Source: Lysobacterales bacterium UBA2790 (GTDB lineage: Bacteria > Pseudomonadota > Gammaproteobacteria > Xanthomonadales > Xanthomonadaceae). Taken from it: 5,543 nt of DNA. The stretch covers positions 1 to 5,543 of the forward strand of contig DEHW01000207.1 of the NCBI GenBank assembly GCA_002352135.1, written 5' to 3'. Shown here in pieces: positions 1-5,036 of the stretch. The translations under genes and the position numbers were made by a program. Below the pieces are notes generated by a model. It saw only the letters and a program-made list of their open reading frames with translations. It was not told where the DNA came from and did no database searches. The first letter of the stretch is position 1. Every line of letters begins with the position of its first letter.

Positions 1-206
1 CCCAGCAGGAACACCGGGAAATACAGCTTCAGAAAGCCCACCATCTTGTCCATGAACAGGCCGGTGAACATCGGCGCGACCAGACTCGGATCGGTCAACA
101 GCACCGCGCCCAGGGCAGCAATCGGCGCGAACAGGATCACGCTGTAGCCGCGATACGCCACCACCATCAGGAAAATCAGCGCGGCAAGGACGATCAACAA
201 GGACAT
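1..206 (-). CDS. GntP-like family permease, N-terminal fragment (gene runs off the left edge)
   Basis: Reading the minus strand from an ATG at 204-206 gives 68 complete codons without a stop up to the window edge, so only the N-terminus is visible. The protein starts MSLLIVLAALIFLMVVAYRG. This is a strongly hydrophobic first helix (about residues 2-18), then a short polar turn (YRG), a second hydrophobic stretch (about 22-38), and an amphipathic section leading into a third hydrophobic segment near residues 57-68. This pattern, with no cleavable signal peptide, is that of an inner-membrane transporter. From memory it resembles the N-terminus of GntP-family (gluconate/hydroxy-acid) permeases of Xanthomonadales; the substrate cannot be told from this fragment. 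There is no clear Shine-Dalgarno before the ATG. The gene is divergent from the hemerythrin gene and shares its 199-base upstream region. Another ion- or organic-acid-transporter family remains possible. Confidence 0.72.
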   Translation of the reverse strand, partial: MSLLIVLAALIFLMVVAYRGYSVILFAPIAALGAVLLTDPSLVAPMFTGLFMDKMVGFLKLYFPVFLL

Positions 207-324
207 GCGGGAGCCGGAATGGTCATTCGGGCCTGCAGTGTCCGGTCTGCCTGCCCGCTTGCCCAGCGTACAAAAGACCAACAAGCGACCGTTGACACCT
301 CGCCACGGACCGCCCGTGCGGAAA

Positions 325-338
325 TTGACATTCGTCAA
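325..338 (+). promoter_or_regulatory. FNR/FixK/DNR-type operator, TTGAC-N4-GTCAA
   Basis: The bases TTGACATTCGTCAA form a perfect 5-bp inverted repeat with a 4-base centre. They match the TTGAY-N4-RTCAA consensus bound by CRP/FNR-superfamily regulators of the FNR, ANR, FixK and DNR type. The centre lies 74.5 bases before the hemerythrin ATG. With the -10-like TTCAAT at 362-367, the site falls near -41.5, the usual class II activator position. Because the hemerythrin is an oxygen/NO-reactive protein, control by oxygen or NO is plausible. Which regulator binds is inference; an effect on the divergent permease is possible but unsupported. Confidence 0.55.
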
Positions 339-361
339 GACAAGCATTGCGCCGCAACAGA

Positions 362-367
362 TTCAAT
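362..367 (+). promoter_or_regulatory. Possible -10 element (TTCAAT) of the hemerythrin promoter
   Basis: TTCAAT agrees with TATAAT at four of six positions (T1, A4, A5, T6) but lacks the important A2. Its main support is spacing: it begins 23 bases after the end of the FNR-type palindrome, close to the 22 expected for a class II FNR promoter, and would start transcription near position 373. A weak -10 is usual for activator-dependent promoters. Confidence 0.3.
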
Positions 368-393
368 CCGGCACCAGCTTGTTCGCCGAGAGC

Positions 394-399
394 AGAGGA
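394..399 (+). promoter_or_regulatory. Ribosome binding site (AGAGGA) that fixes the hemerythrin start
   Basis: AGAGGA lies 6 bases before the ATG at 406-408. It picks this start over the longer in-frame reading from 205, whose additional 67 residues show no homologous domain. Confidence 0.75.
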
Positions 400-405
400 C
401 CCTCT

Positions 406-867
406 ATGACCATCGCGTGGAACGCCGCACTGCACACCGGCATTGACGTCATCGACCAGCAACACCAGCGCATCGTCGACTACATCAATCGCCTTGAGGC
501 ACTGCTGCATAGCCACGATGAGGAGTCGCTGAGCGACATCCTTGCCGAGGTGGTCGACTACACGCTTTCGCACCTCGCTTTCGAGGAGAGCCTGATGGAA
601 GAAGCAGGCTACCCCTTGTTGAAGCCGCATCGCGCGGTCCACGAGCACTTCACCCACCGTGTTCAAACCTACGCCCATCGCTTCCGTTGCGGCGAGGACA
701 TCGGTGCCGAACTGTACGGGATGCTGTCGACCTGGCTGGTTCATCACATCCAGCGCGATGACATGGCCTACGTCAAAGACGTCACCCATTACCTGCATCA
801 CAACCGGCAGCAGAACGCCAGCGAGCACGGCTGGCTGGCGCGGACGCTGAAGCGGATATTCGGCTGA
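406..867 (+). CDS. Bacteriohemerythrin (single-domain, non-heme diiron oxygen-binding protein)
   Basis: This 153-residue soluble protein has the full ligand set of a hemerythrin four-helix bundle. H20 sits in IDQQH, H56 and E60 in HLAFE (HxxxE), H75 and H79 in HRAVH (HxxxH), and H114 and D119 in HIQRDD (HxxxxD). These are the seven ligands of a carboxylate-bridged diiron site that binds O2 reversibly; the family acts in oxygen storage, delivery or sensing, and some members respond to NO. The N-terminal W5 and the GIDVID segment are also typical. No signal peptide or membrane segment is seen, so it should be cytoplasmic. After the domain, residues 134-153 form a polar linker and a basic, amphipathic end (WLARTLKRIFG). 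The gene stands alone on the plus strand, behind a good ribosome binding site and an FNR-type operator, and converges on the propeller gene. Identification is firm; the physiological role is not. Confidence 0.95.
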   Translation: MTIAWNAALHTGIDVIDQQHQRIVDYINRLEALLHSHDEESLSDILAEVVDYTLSHLAFEESLMEEAGYPLLKPHRAVHEHFTHRVQTYAHRFRCGEDIGAELYGMLSTWLVHHIQRDDMAYVKDVTHYLHHNRQQNASEHGWLARTLKRIFG

Positions 868-885
868 CCACCCTATGCCGCCTAG

Positions 886-1926
886 TCATTGCTCGGCCCC
901 ATTCGAGAAGATCGCGTGACTGATGGCCGTGCGCGTCATTCGATGCACATCGAACGCCAACGACCCCGGCGGCGACTCCACGCCCCAGTACAACTGCACC
1001 CAATCGCGTTCGCCCGTGACACTCACTGGATGCGCTTGCACATCACTGCTATCTGCGCTTTGGCTCTGCCAACGAATTGACTCGAAGTTCAAGCCATCCG
1101 GCGCAAACCGCGAGGCGAGGTCGTATTGCGACCCCCTCGCCCTGCTGAAGAACACGACCAATCCACCTTCCTCGGTCAGCCAAGGCAAGCTGTCATGATT
1201 GTCTCCATCACTTGCCAGCATGATCGCAGGGGATGTCCAGTCCCCGGGATCGGTCGATTGTTTCAAATGTAGTCTCAACTGGTTCGAGCCAGGGTTTGTC
1301 TGATAGCTGACAAACAGACGGCTGTCCTGTGTTCTGTATGCCACTCTCGGCAACAGCCCATCCGACGAAATCAACCTGCGTTGGGTGTCCCAACTGATGC
1401 CTGAATCCGTTGACTGAGCGAGGTAAATCCCGCCGCTCAACCGCTGATAAACCATGGTCAATCGATCAGCCTGCTGGACGACGTGCGGATTCACTTCGCC
1501 ACCACTGGCCCATCCCAGATCAAGTGCACCTGTCTGCAGGAATACCGAACCATCGGTGCTGGTGGCCTGCGCAATTCGATAGCTGGTCGTGCTGCCCGAG
1601 CCTTGCAAGTAGTACAGCCTCCACTGACCGTCAGCCATCTGCACCAGGCTGGGGTGGCGTTCATTCGCGGAACTGCCGATGATCAGTTGCGGGTTTGACC
1701 ATGTTTCGCCGTCATCAGCGGAACGCGTTGCGTACAGATCACCAAAGAACGTGCCTGGGTCCAGTCGCTCAAACACCATCACCAAGCTGCCATCCTGCTG
1801 GTCGCGTTGGACACTTGGCATGTAGTCGATCCCGATCCCTGCGACGACCGCTTGAGACTCGGCTCCACCGGACAGTCCACACAGAAGGACGGCACAAACA
1901 ATTTGCAGCTTGACGCACGAAATCAT
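886..1926 (-). CDS. Secreted six-bladed beta-propeller protein with Asp-box (BNR/sialidase-like) repeats
   Basis: From the ATG at 1924-1926 the product has 346 residues. It begins with a signal peptide: K6, a hydrophobic core around residues 8-19, and a likely cleavage after AESQA at residue 26. C16 is not in a good lipobox. The mature part is a regular repeat of about 50 residues. A proline-headed strand followed by a hydrophobic, aromatic strand recurs at P37, P92, P147, P193, P248 and P300. Asp boxes close most blades: SADDGETW (69-76) and STDSGISW (172-179) are canonical, while STDGSVF (123), STDPGDW (224) and APDGLNF (275) are degenerate. Six units fit a sialidase-type six-bladed propeller acting in the periplasm or outside. 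I cannot identify a catalytic arginine triad or nucleophile, so enzyme activity is not shown. An in-frame ATG 16 codons upstream (1972-1974) would spoil the signal peptide. Neither start has a strong ribosome binding site. A sampled stretch of the gene is less GC-rich than the neighbouring genes. Confidence 0.82.
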   Translation of the reverse strand: MISCVKLQIVCAVLLCGLSGGAESQAVVAGIGIDYMPSVQRDQQDGSLVMVFERLDPGTFFGDLYATRSADDGETWSNPQLIIGSSANERHPSLVQMADGQWRLYYLQGSGSTTSYRIAQATSTDGSVFLQTGALDLGWASGGEVNPHVVQQADRLTMVYQRLSGGIYLAQSTDSGISWDTQRRLISSDGLLPRVAYRTQDSRLFVSYQTNPGSNQLRLHLKQSTDPGDWTSPAIMLASDGDNHDSLPWLTEEGGLVVFFSRARGSQYDLASRFAPDGLNFESIRWQSQSADSSDVQAHPVSVTGERDWVQLYWGVESPPGSLAFDVHRMTRTAISHAIFSNGAEQ

Positions 1927-1980
1927 GGATGCTGACCCGAATATCGAAGCCGGGTAGCAGACCGCAGCAGACATCGCGAG

Positions 1981-1996
1981 TCAACCGCCCTGTTGA
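1981..1996. repeat. Small inverted repeat TCAAC-N6-GTTGA upstream of the propeller gene
   Basis: TCAAC (1981-1985) and GTTGA (1992-1996) are a perfect 5-bp inverted repeat around CGCCCT, 55-70 bases before the propeller ATG on the minus strand. It lies in the 163-base gap after the kinase gene, which otherwise shows no gene and no intrinsic terminator. It could be an operator, but a 5-bp repeat of this size is common by chance. Confidence 0.2.
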
Positions 1997-2089
1997 AATG
2001 ACAAACCTGGACAGCCGGTTCGTACCGATACCGTGATCGAGGATTCGCCCTGGTGCTTCCGTGCGACATCGTCGTCAACTCGAAGCGCG

Positions 2090-3061
2090 TTAGCTCACAG
2101 TCCTTTGCCAAACCAGGCCAAGCGCAAGACACATCAGCACCAACAACATCCAGAGCCACACCGTGCGGCGAGCTGGCAGAGCGGAAATGCGGCTGGTGTA
2201 GCGAACTTGCGCCGCCTCGGAATAGCCGCGTAAGGCTTCCGCCTCGGGCGAAGAACTGACACTGGCTTGCAACGCGGTCAACAACTGCTGTGTGTTGTCG
2301 AGCCGCGACTCGGTCGTCTTGGCCAGTACGCTCTCCAGCAGCGGTTGTAGCCAGCGGCAACGCATGGGCAGCGCCGGGATGGGTGCACTGGCATGCAAGC
2401 GCGACAGTGTGTGCGGATCGTCGCTGACAAATGGCGGCTGTCCGGTCAGCAACTCATGCAGCACGCAACCAAGGCTGTAGAGATCAGCACGCTCATCCAC
2501 CACTTCGCCACGCTGTTGCTCTGGGCTCATGTACAGCGGCGTTCCTGCAGCCAGTCCGTGACTGTGAGTTGTGTTGCCTGCCCTGCGCGGCATCACCAAC
2601 CCGTAGTCGGCAATCACCGCCCTGCCCTCGGCATCAAACAGGATATTGGCTGGCTTGAGATCGCGATGCAGTAGTCCGCGCGCATGCAGCGCCGAGAGTC
2701 CGCGGGTGACCTCCATCAGAATGCGCAGTGCATCGTCGACGGGCAAACCACTCGGCGCTTTCTGCAATCGATCACGCAAATCACCACCGGGCAGATACTC
2801 GCTCACCCACCATAAGCGCTGTCCCACATCGGAGATCTCCAACACCGCTTCAAGGTGCGGATGACGCACCCCACGCAAGGCCTCCAGCGAGGCACGCAAG
2901 GGCGCGGTCAACTCGGCGTCCTCGGCGACCTCCGGCCGCAACAACTTGAGCACCACTGCGCGCTGCCGCAATCCGTGTTCCACCAGATACACACGTGAAC
3001 TGCCGCCCGCGCCAAGCTCCCGAATGAGTCGGAAACCGGGAATGCGGTCTCCCTCAGGCAT
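2090..3061 (-). CDS. Hanks-type Ser/Thr protein kinase with C-terminal membrane anchor
   Basis: This 323-residue protein (from the ATG at 3059-3061) is a complete eukaryotic-like kinase. It has a glycine loop GAGGSSRVY (17-25), ATP-anchoring K39, a probable partner glutamate E60, the catalytic loop HRDLKPAN (132-139; D134 and N139) and the metal-binding DYG (152-154) in place of DFG. The activation segment runs to GTPLYMSPE (173-181), followed by DLYSLG (193-198) and R253. HRD keeps its arginine, so activation by phosphorylation of the loop (candidates T164, T165, T174) is expected. After a variable region, residues 301-318 form one hydrophobic segment and the protein ends five residues later. 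This is a tail anchor without an outside sensor domain, leaving the kinase in the cytoplasm. The gene follows dnaQ by 20 bases and is probably co-transcribed. A GTG at 3107-3109, behind GGAGG, would add 16 residues and overlap dnaQ; these residues look unconserved. Substrates are unknown. Confidence 0.9.
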   Translation of the reverse strand: MPEGDRIPGFRLIRELGAGGSSRVYLVEHGLRQRAVVLKLLRPEVAEDAELTAPLRASLEALRGVRHPHLEAVLEISDVGQRLWWVSEYLPGGDLRDRLQKAPSGLPVDDALRILMEVTRGLSALHARGLLHRDLKPANILFDAEGRAVIADYGLVMPRRAGNTTHSHGLAAGTPLYMSPEQQRGEVVDERADLYSLGCVLHELLTGQPPFVSDDPHTLSRLHASAPIPALPMRCRWLQPLLESVLAKTTESRLDNTQQLLTALQASVSSSPEAEALRGYSEAAQVRYTSRISALPARRTVWLWMLLVLMCLALGLVWQRTVS

Positions 3062-3081
3062 CGCTCGGGTTGGCAGCGAAC

Positions 3082-3789
3082 TCAGGGACTGTCGGCGAGC
3101 CACAGGCACTTGCCTCCAGACTTCTTCTGCAGCACCGCCAAGGCCGCCTCGTGAGCGCTGAGCTCATCGGCATTCGGCAGCACGCGAGGCACCCTCGGCA
3201 GCGCGGACACGTCGAAGGGCAAGCGATCACCAGGTCGCGCATCGTCGCGCAGACTCAAGCCAAGATCACTCTGTCCGGCCGTCAGGGCGAGATACACATC
3301 GGCCAGCAACTCGGCGTCGAGCAACGCGCCGTGCAGCTTGCGCGCGGTATTGTCGACGCCGAGTCGCTTGCAGAGCGCATCGAGGCTGTTGCGCTGACCC
3401 GGAAACTGCTCGCGCGCCAGACTCAGGGTGTCGGTGACGCGCGCAATGTCTCGAACCCTGGGCAAGTCGGCGCCGACTCTAGCCAGCTCCGCATCCAGAA
3501 AGCCCACGTCGAATTTGGCGTTATGTGCGATCAACTCCGCGTCGCGAATGAACTCGACGAATTCGTGCGCGATGCTGGGAAACCTCGGCTTGTCGGCGAG
3601 AAACGCCGAGTCCAGACCATGCACTGCCAAGGCACCTGGATCACTTTCGCGATCCGGATTGAGGTAGTAATGAAAGTGCCGCCCGGTCAGGCGTCGACCA
3701 ATCAGCTCCACGCAGCCGATTTCGATCACCCGATGCCCAAGTTCCACCGGCATGCCGGTCGTTTCGGTATCAAACACCACCTGCCGCAT
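3082..3789 (-). CDS. dnaQ: DNA polymerase III epsilon subunit (3'-5' proofreading exonuclease)
   Basis: The 235-residue product is the proofreading subunit of the replicative polymerase, which removes misincorporated 3' nucleotides. All DEDDh catalytic residues are visible: D7 and E9 in DTETTG (ExoI), D94 in AHNAKFD (ExoII), and H153 and D158 in HGALLD (ExoIII). Their order and spacing match the E. coli protein (D12, E14, D103, H162, D167). After the nuclease domain, QSDLGL (173-178) sits where E. coli epsilon has its beta-clamp-binding QTSMAF and fits that hexapeptide pattern. The end, SGGKCLW, is the C-terminal part expected to contact the alpha subunit. The chosen ATG (3787-3789) starts directly at MRQVVFDTETTG, 7 bases after AAGGGG, and 1 base after the rnhA stop. 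The frame stays open upstream to 3855, but this adds only arginine-rich residues read through rnhA. Confidence 0.97.
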   Translation of the reverse strand: MRQVVFDTETTGMPVELGHRVIEIGCVELIGRRLTGRHFHYYLNPDRESDPGALAVHGLDSAFLADKPRFPSIAHEFVEFIRDAELIAHNAKFDVGFLDAELARVGADLPRVRDIARVTDTLSLAREQFPGQRNSLDALCKRLGVDNTARKLHGALLDAELLADVYLALTAGQSDLGLSLRDDARPGDRLPFDVSALPRVPRVLPNADELSAHEAALAVLQKKSGGKCLWLADSP

Positions 3790-3790
3790 G

Positions 3791-4231
3791 TCATTGCCCC
3801 TTGATCTGTTCCGCCGCCTGCCGCGCCAAACCGTCCACACGCTCGTTGTCGGCATGCCCGGCGTGACCCTTCACCCAATGCCATTGCACCCGATGGCGCT
3901 GCCGCGCCATGTCGAGCTGCTGCCAAAGGTCAGCGTTCTTGACCGGCTTGTTGTCAGCGGTTTTCCAACCGCGTCGCTGCCAACCTGGCAACCACTCGGT
4001 GATGCCCTTCTGCACATATTGCGAGTCGGTGTAGAGATCGACCTCGCAGGCTTCTTTCAGTGCCTGCAAGCCCTGGATGGCGGCCATCAGCTCCATCCGA
4101 TTATTGGTGGTATCCGGCTCGCCGCCCGCCAGCTCCCGCTCGTGCGCACCAAAACGCAGCAACACACCCCAGCCACCGGGACCGGGGTTGCCAGAGCAGG
4201 CCCCGTCGGTATGAATCTCCACTTGTTTCAT
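3791..4231 (-). CDS. rnhA: Ribonuclease HI
   Basis: The 146-residue product is RNase HI, which cuts the RNA strand of RNA-DNA hybrids and so removes R-loops and helps clear primers. It has the standard bacterial length. The catalytic set is complete: D9 in [17 protein letters not shown]47 in NNRMEL, D69 in YTDSQYV, H123 in WVKGHAGH, and D133 in NERVDGLA, each one position lower than in E. coli (D10, E48, D70, H124, D134). The basic, tryptophan-rich segment W80-W89 ([10 protein letters not shown]) with K90 is the handle that binds the hybrid. The ATG at 4229-4231 overlaps the TGA of the upstream methyltransferase as ATGA. No strong ribosome binding site is seen, which fits translation by re-initiation from the upstream gene. 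The dnaQ start follows after one base. In E. coli the two genes are divergent; here they are in one direction. Confidence 0.97.
   Translation of the reverse strand: MKQVEIHTDGACSGNPGPGGWGVLLRFGAHERELAGGEPDTTNNRMELMAAIQGLQALKEACEVDLYTDSQYVQKGITEWLPGWQRRGWKTADNKPVKNADLWQQLDMARQRHRVQWHWVKGHAGHADNERVDGLARQAAEQIKGQ
3797..3802 (-). promoter_or_regulatory. Ribosome binding site (AAGGGG) for dnaQ inside the end of rnhA
   Basis: On the minus strand AAGGGG lies 7 bases before the dnaQ ATG and within the last codons of rnhA. It decides the dnaQ start and, with the 1-base gap between the genes, implies translational coupling. Confidence 0.7.
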
Positions 4232-4971
4232 GCCGCTTGATCATCCTGAAAGTCGCGACAGTCCGCGACGCGATCCATGCTGACTCGCGCCAGCGACGCA
4301 TTCACTGTCACAGCACGCCGCCGCAAGGCGGGACGCAGCGTCAATCCCGGCTTGCGCAAGCGCGCCAGCAGCAGATGACTGGCGCACAGCCAAGGCGAAC
4401 GCAGCAATGGATCGGAAATCTGCGCCTTGGCATATCGGGTCCATGGCCAACGCGAACCCGCACCGCTGAGATGATGCACATCAAACCCCGCGCTACGCAG
4501 GGCGCCAGTCATCGCCGCCGTGCTCACGGTGGCCGGTCGATAGCGTTGCCAATGCCAGCGCCACAGACTCAAGCGATTCAGCCCCAGAACCAGCAATTCC
4601 CCCTCAGGCTGCAACAGTTCGGACAACTGCGACAGCACGGCCTCATTCAAGAGTGACTCGGCGTGCCAGACCACGATCAGACTGAAGGTCTCGCGCGCAA
4701 ACGGCAAGGCATCAAACCGACAGCGCAGATCGCCGTGCAAACAAGCGTCCGCATCGCCGCGTGCGACATGTAGTTCGGTCAGATGCGATATATCCAAGGG
4801 CAAGGCAAAGCCCTGCGCACCACTGCCCGCCAACAGCAGCGCCCGCGCACCTCGGGACCGCCGCGTCGCCATCTGGATCAACGCTGCCTCGGTGCGCAGC
4901 AAGGCATGCCCGGCGGCGGTGGCAAACCAGTCCGGTGTCGTGCGTGGCGAATGGGGACGCATGTCGGGCAT
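4228..4971 (-). CDS. Class I SAM-dependent methyltransferase (YafS-like), upstream of rnhA
   Basis: From the ATG at 4969-4971 the product has 247 residues and a Rossmann-type (type 11) methyltransferase domain. Motif I is a slightly degenerate [13 protein letters not shown] (42-54), the SAM-binding glycine-rich loop. The central part [20 protein letters not shown] (89-108) matches the usual 'LPF...SFDLV' motif IV region, and [14 protein letters not shown] (119-132) is the motif V-VI strand-turn-strand. The segment [21 protein letters not shown] (145-165) is typical of this group. Position supports a YafS relative: E. coli also has this gene type beside rnhA and dnaQ. The substrate is unknown. 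No membrane segment is seen. The C-terminal tail (about 208-247) is arginine-rich and poorly recognisable. The stop overlaps the rnhA start by four bases. The start has no clear ribosome binding site; M4 is a possible alternative, and open frame continues upstream to a TTG at 5043, but the first recognisable block is [12 protein letters not shown] from residue 14. Confidence 0.85.
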   Translation of the reverse strand: MPDMRPHSPRTTPDWFATAAGHALLRTEAALIQMATRRSRGARALLLAGSGAQGFALPLDISHLTELHVARGDADACLHGDLRCRFDALPFARETFSLIVVWHAESLLNEAVLSQLSELLQPEGELLVLGLNRLSLWRWHWQRYRPATVSTAAMTGALRSAGFDVHHLSGAGSRWPWTRYAKAQISDPLLRSPWLCASHLLLARLRKPGLTLRPALRRRAVTVNASLARVSMDRVADCRDFQDDQAA

Positions 4972-5011
4972 GGCGGCATTGTGGCCCAAGCGGATCAACG
5001 GCGCACAGCGA

Positions 5012-5031
5012 GGAAACGCCCCAACGTTTCC
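5012..5031 (-). terminator. Hairpin just after the phosphorylase stop codon (attenuator-like, no U-tract)
   Basis: On the minus strand GGAAACG and CGTTTCC form a perfect 7-bp stem with the 6-base loop TTGGGG. It begins 5 bases after the mtnP stop codon, in the 65-base gap before the methyltransferase. No run of T follows, so it is not a canonical intrinsic terminator. A partial terminator, a 3'-end stabiliser or an RNA processing site would all fit. A stem this long is unlikely by chance in so short a gap (roughly 2% by my estimate for loops of 3-8 bases), but not decisive. Confidence 0.35.
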
Positions 5032-5036
5032 AAAGC

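Larger units (their letters stand above)
207..405. other. Divergent intergenic region between permease and hemerythrin genes
   Basis: This 199-base spacer separates two divergent genes and must hold promoters for both. It contains the FNR-type palindrome at 325-338, a possible -10 at 362-367 and the hemerythrin ribosome binding site at 394-399, all described separately. The frame upstream of the hemerythrin ATG stays open back to 205, but the encoded residues show no domain and the well-placed ribosome binding site argues against a longer protein. I could not identify a convincing promoter for the permease on the minus strand. A second TTGACA at 292-297 has no matching -10 at 16-18 bases and is not part of a palindrome. 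Confidence 0.7.

Noticed and set aside
292..320. TTGACA at 292-297 as a sigma-70 -35 element
   Set aside because: The bases 16-18 positions downstream (around CGTGCG) bear no likeness to a -10 element.
205..405. N-terminal extension of the hemerythrin by 67 residues
   Set aside because: The frame is open, but the added residues show no domain or signal peptide, would read through the operator and ribosome binding site, and the domain begins normally at MTIAWN.
223..828. Long open frame antisense to the hemerythrin (201 codons)
   Set aside because: It mirrors a firmly identified gene in GC-rich DNA, has no recognisable domain and no ribosome binding site; a shadow.
1924..1974. Longer propeller protein starting at the ATG at 1972-1974
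   Set aside because: It would place 16 residues before the signal peptide, whose natural start with a short K-containing n-region is the ATG at 1924-1926.
2016..2027. Short stem CGGT-TCGT-ACCG in the kinase-propeller gap
   Set aside because: A 4-bp stem is expected many times by chance and has no T-run; not a terminator.
1923..2360. Minus-strand open frame of 145 codons between kinase and propeller genes
   Set aside because: It overlaps the kinase C-terminus in another frame and has low-complexity composition without a domain.
3070..3804. Long open frame antisense to dnaQ (244 codons)
   Set aside because: DnaQ on the other strand has every catalytic motif; the antisense product has no family features and is a codon-bias shadow.
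4060..4656. Plus-strand open frame across rnhA and the methyltransferase (198 codons)
   Set aside because: It is proline- and arginine-rich, spans the junction of two real genes and shows no domain; a shadow.
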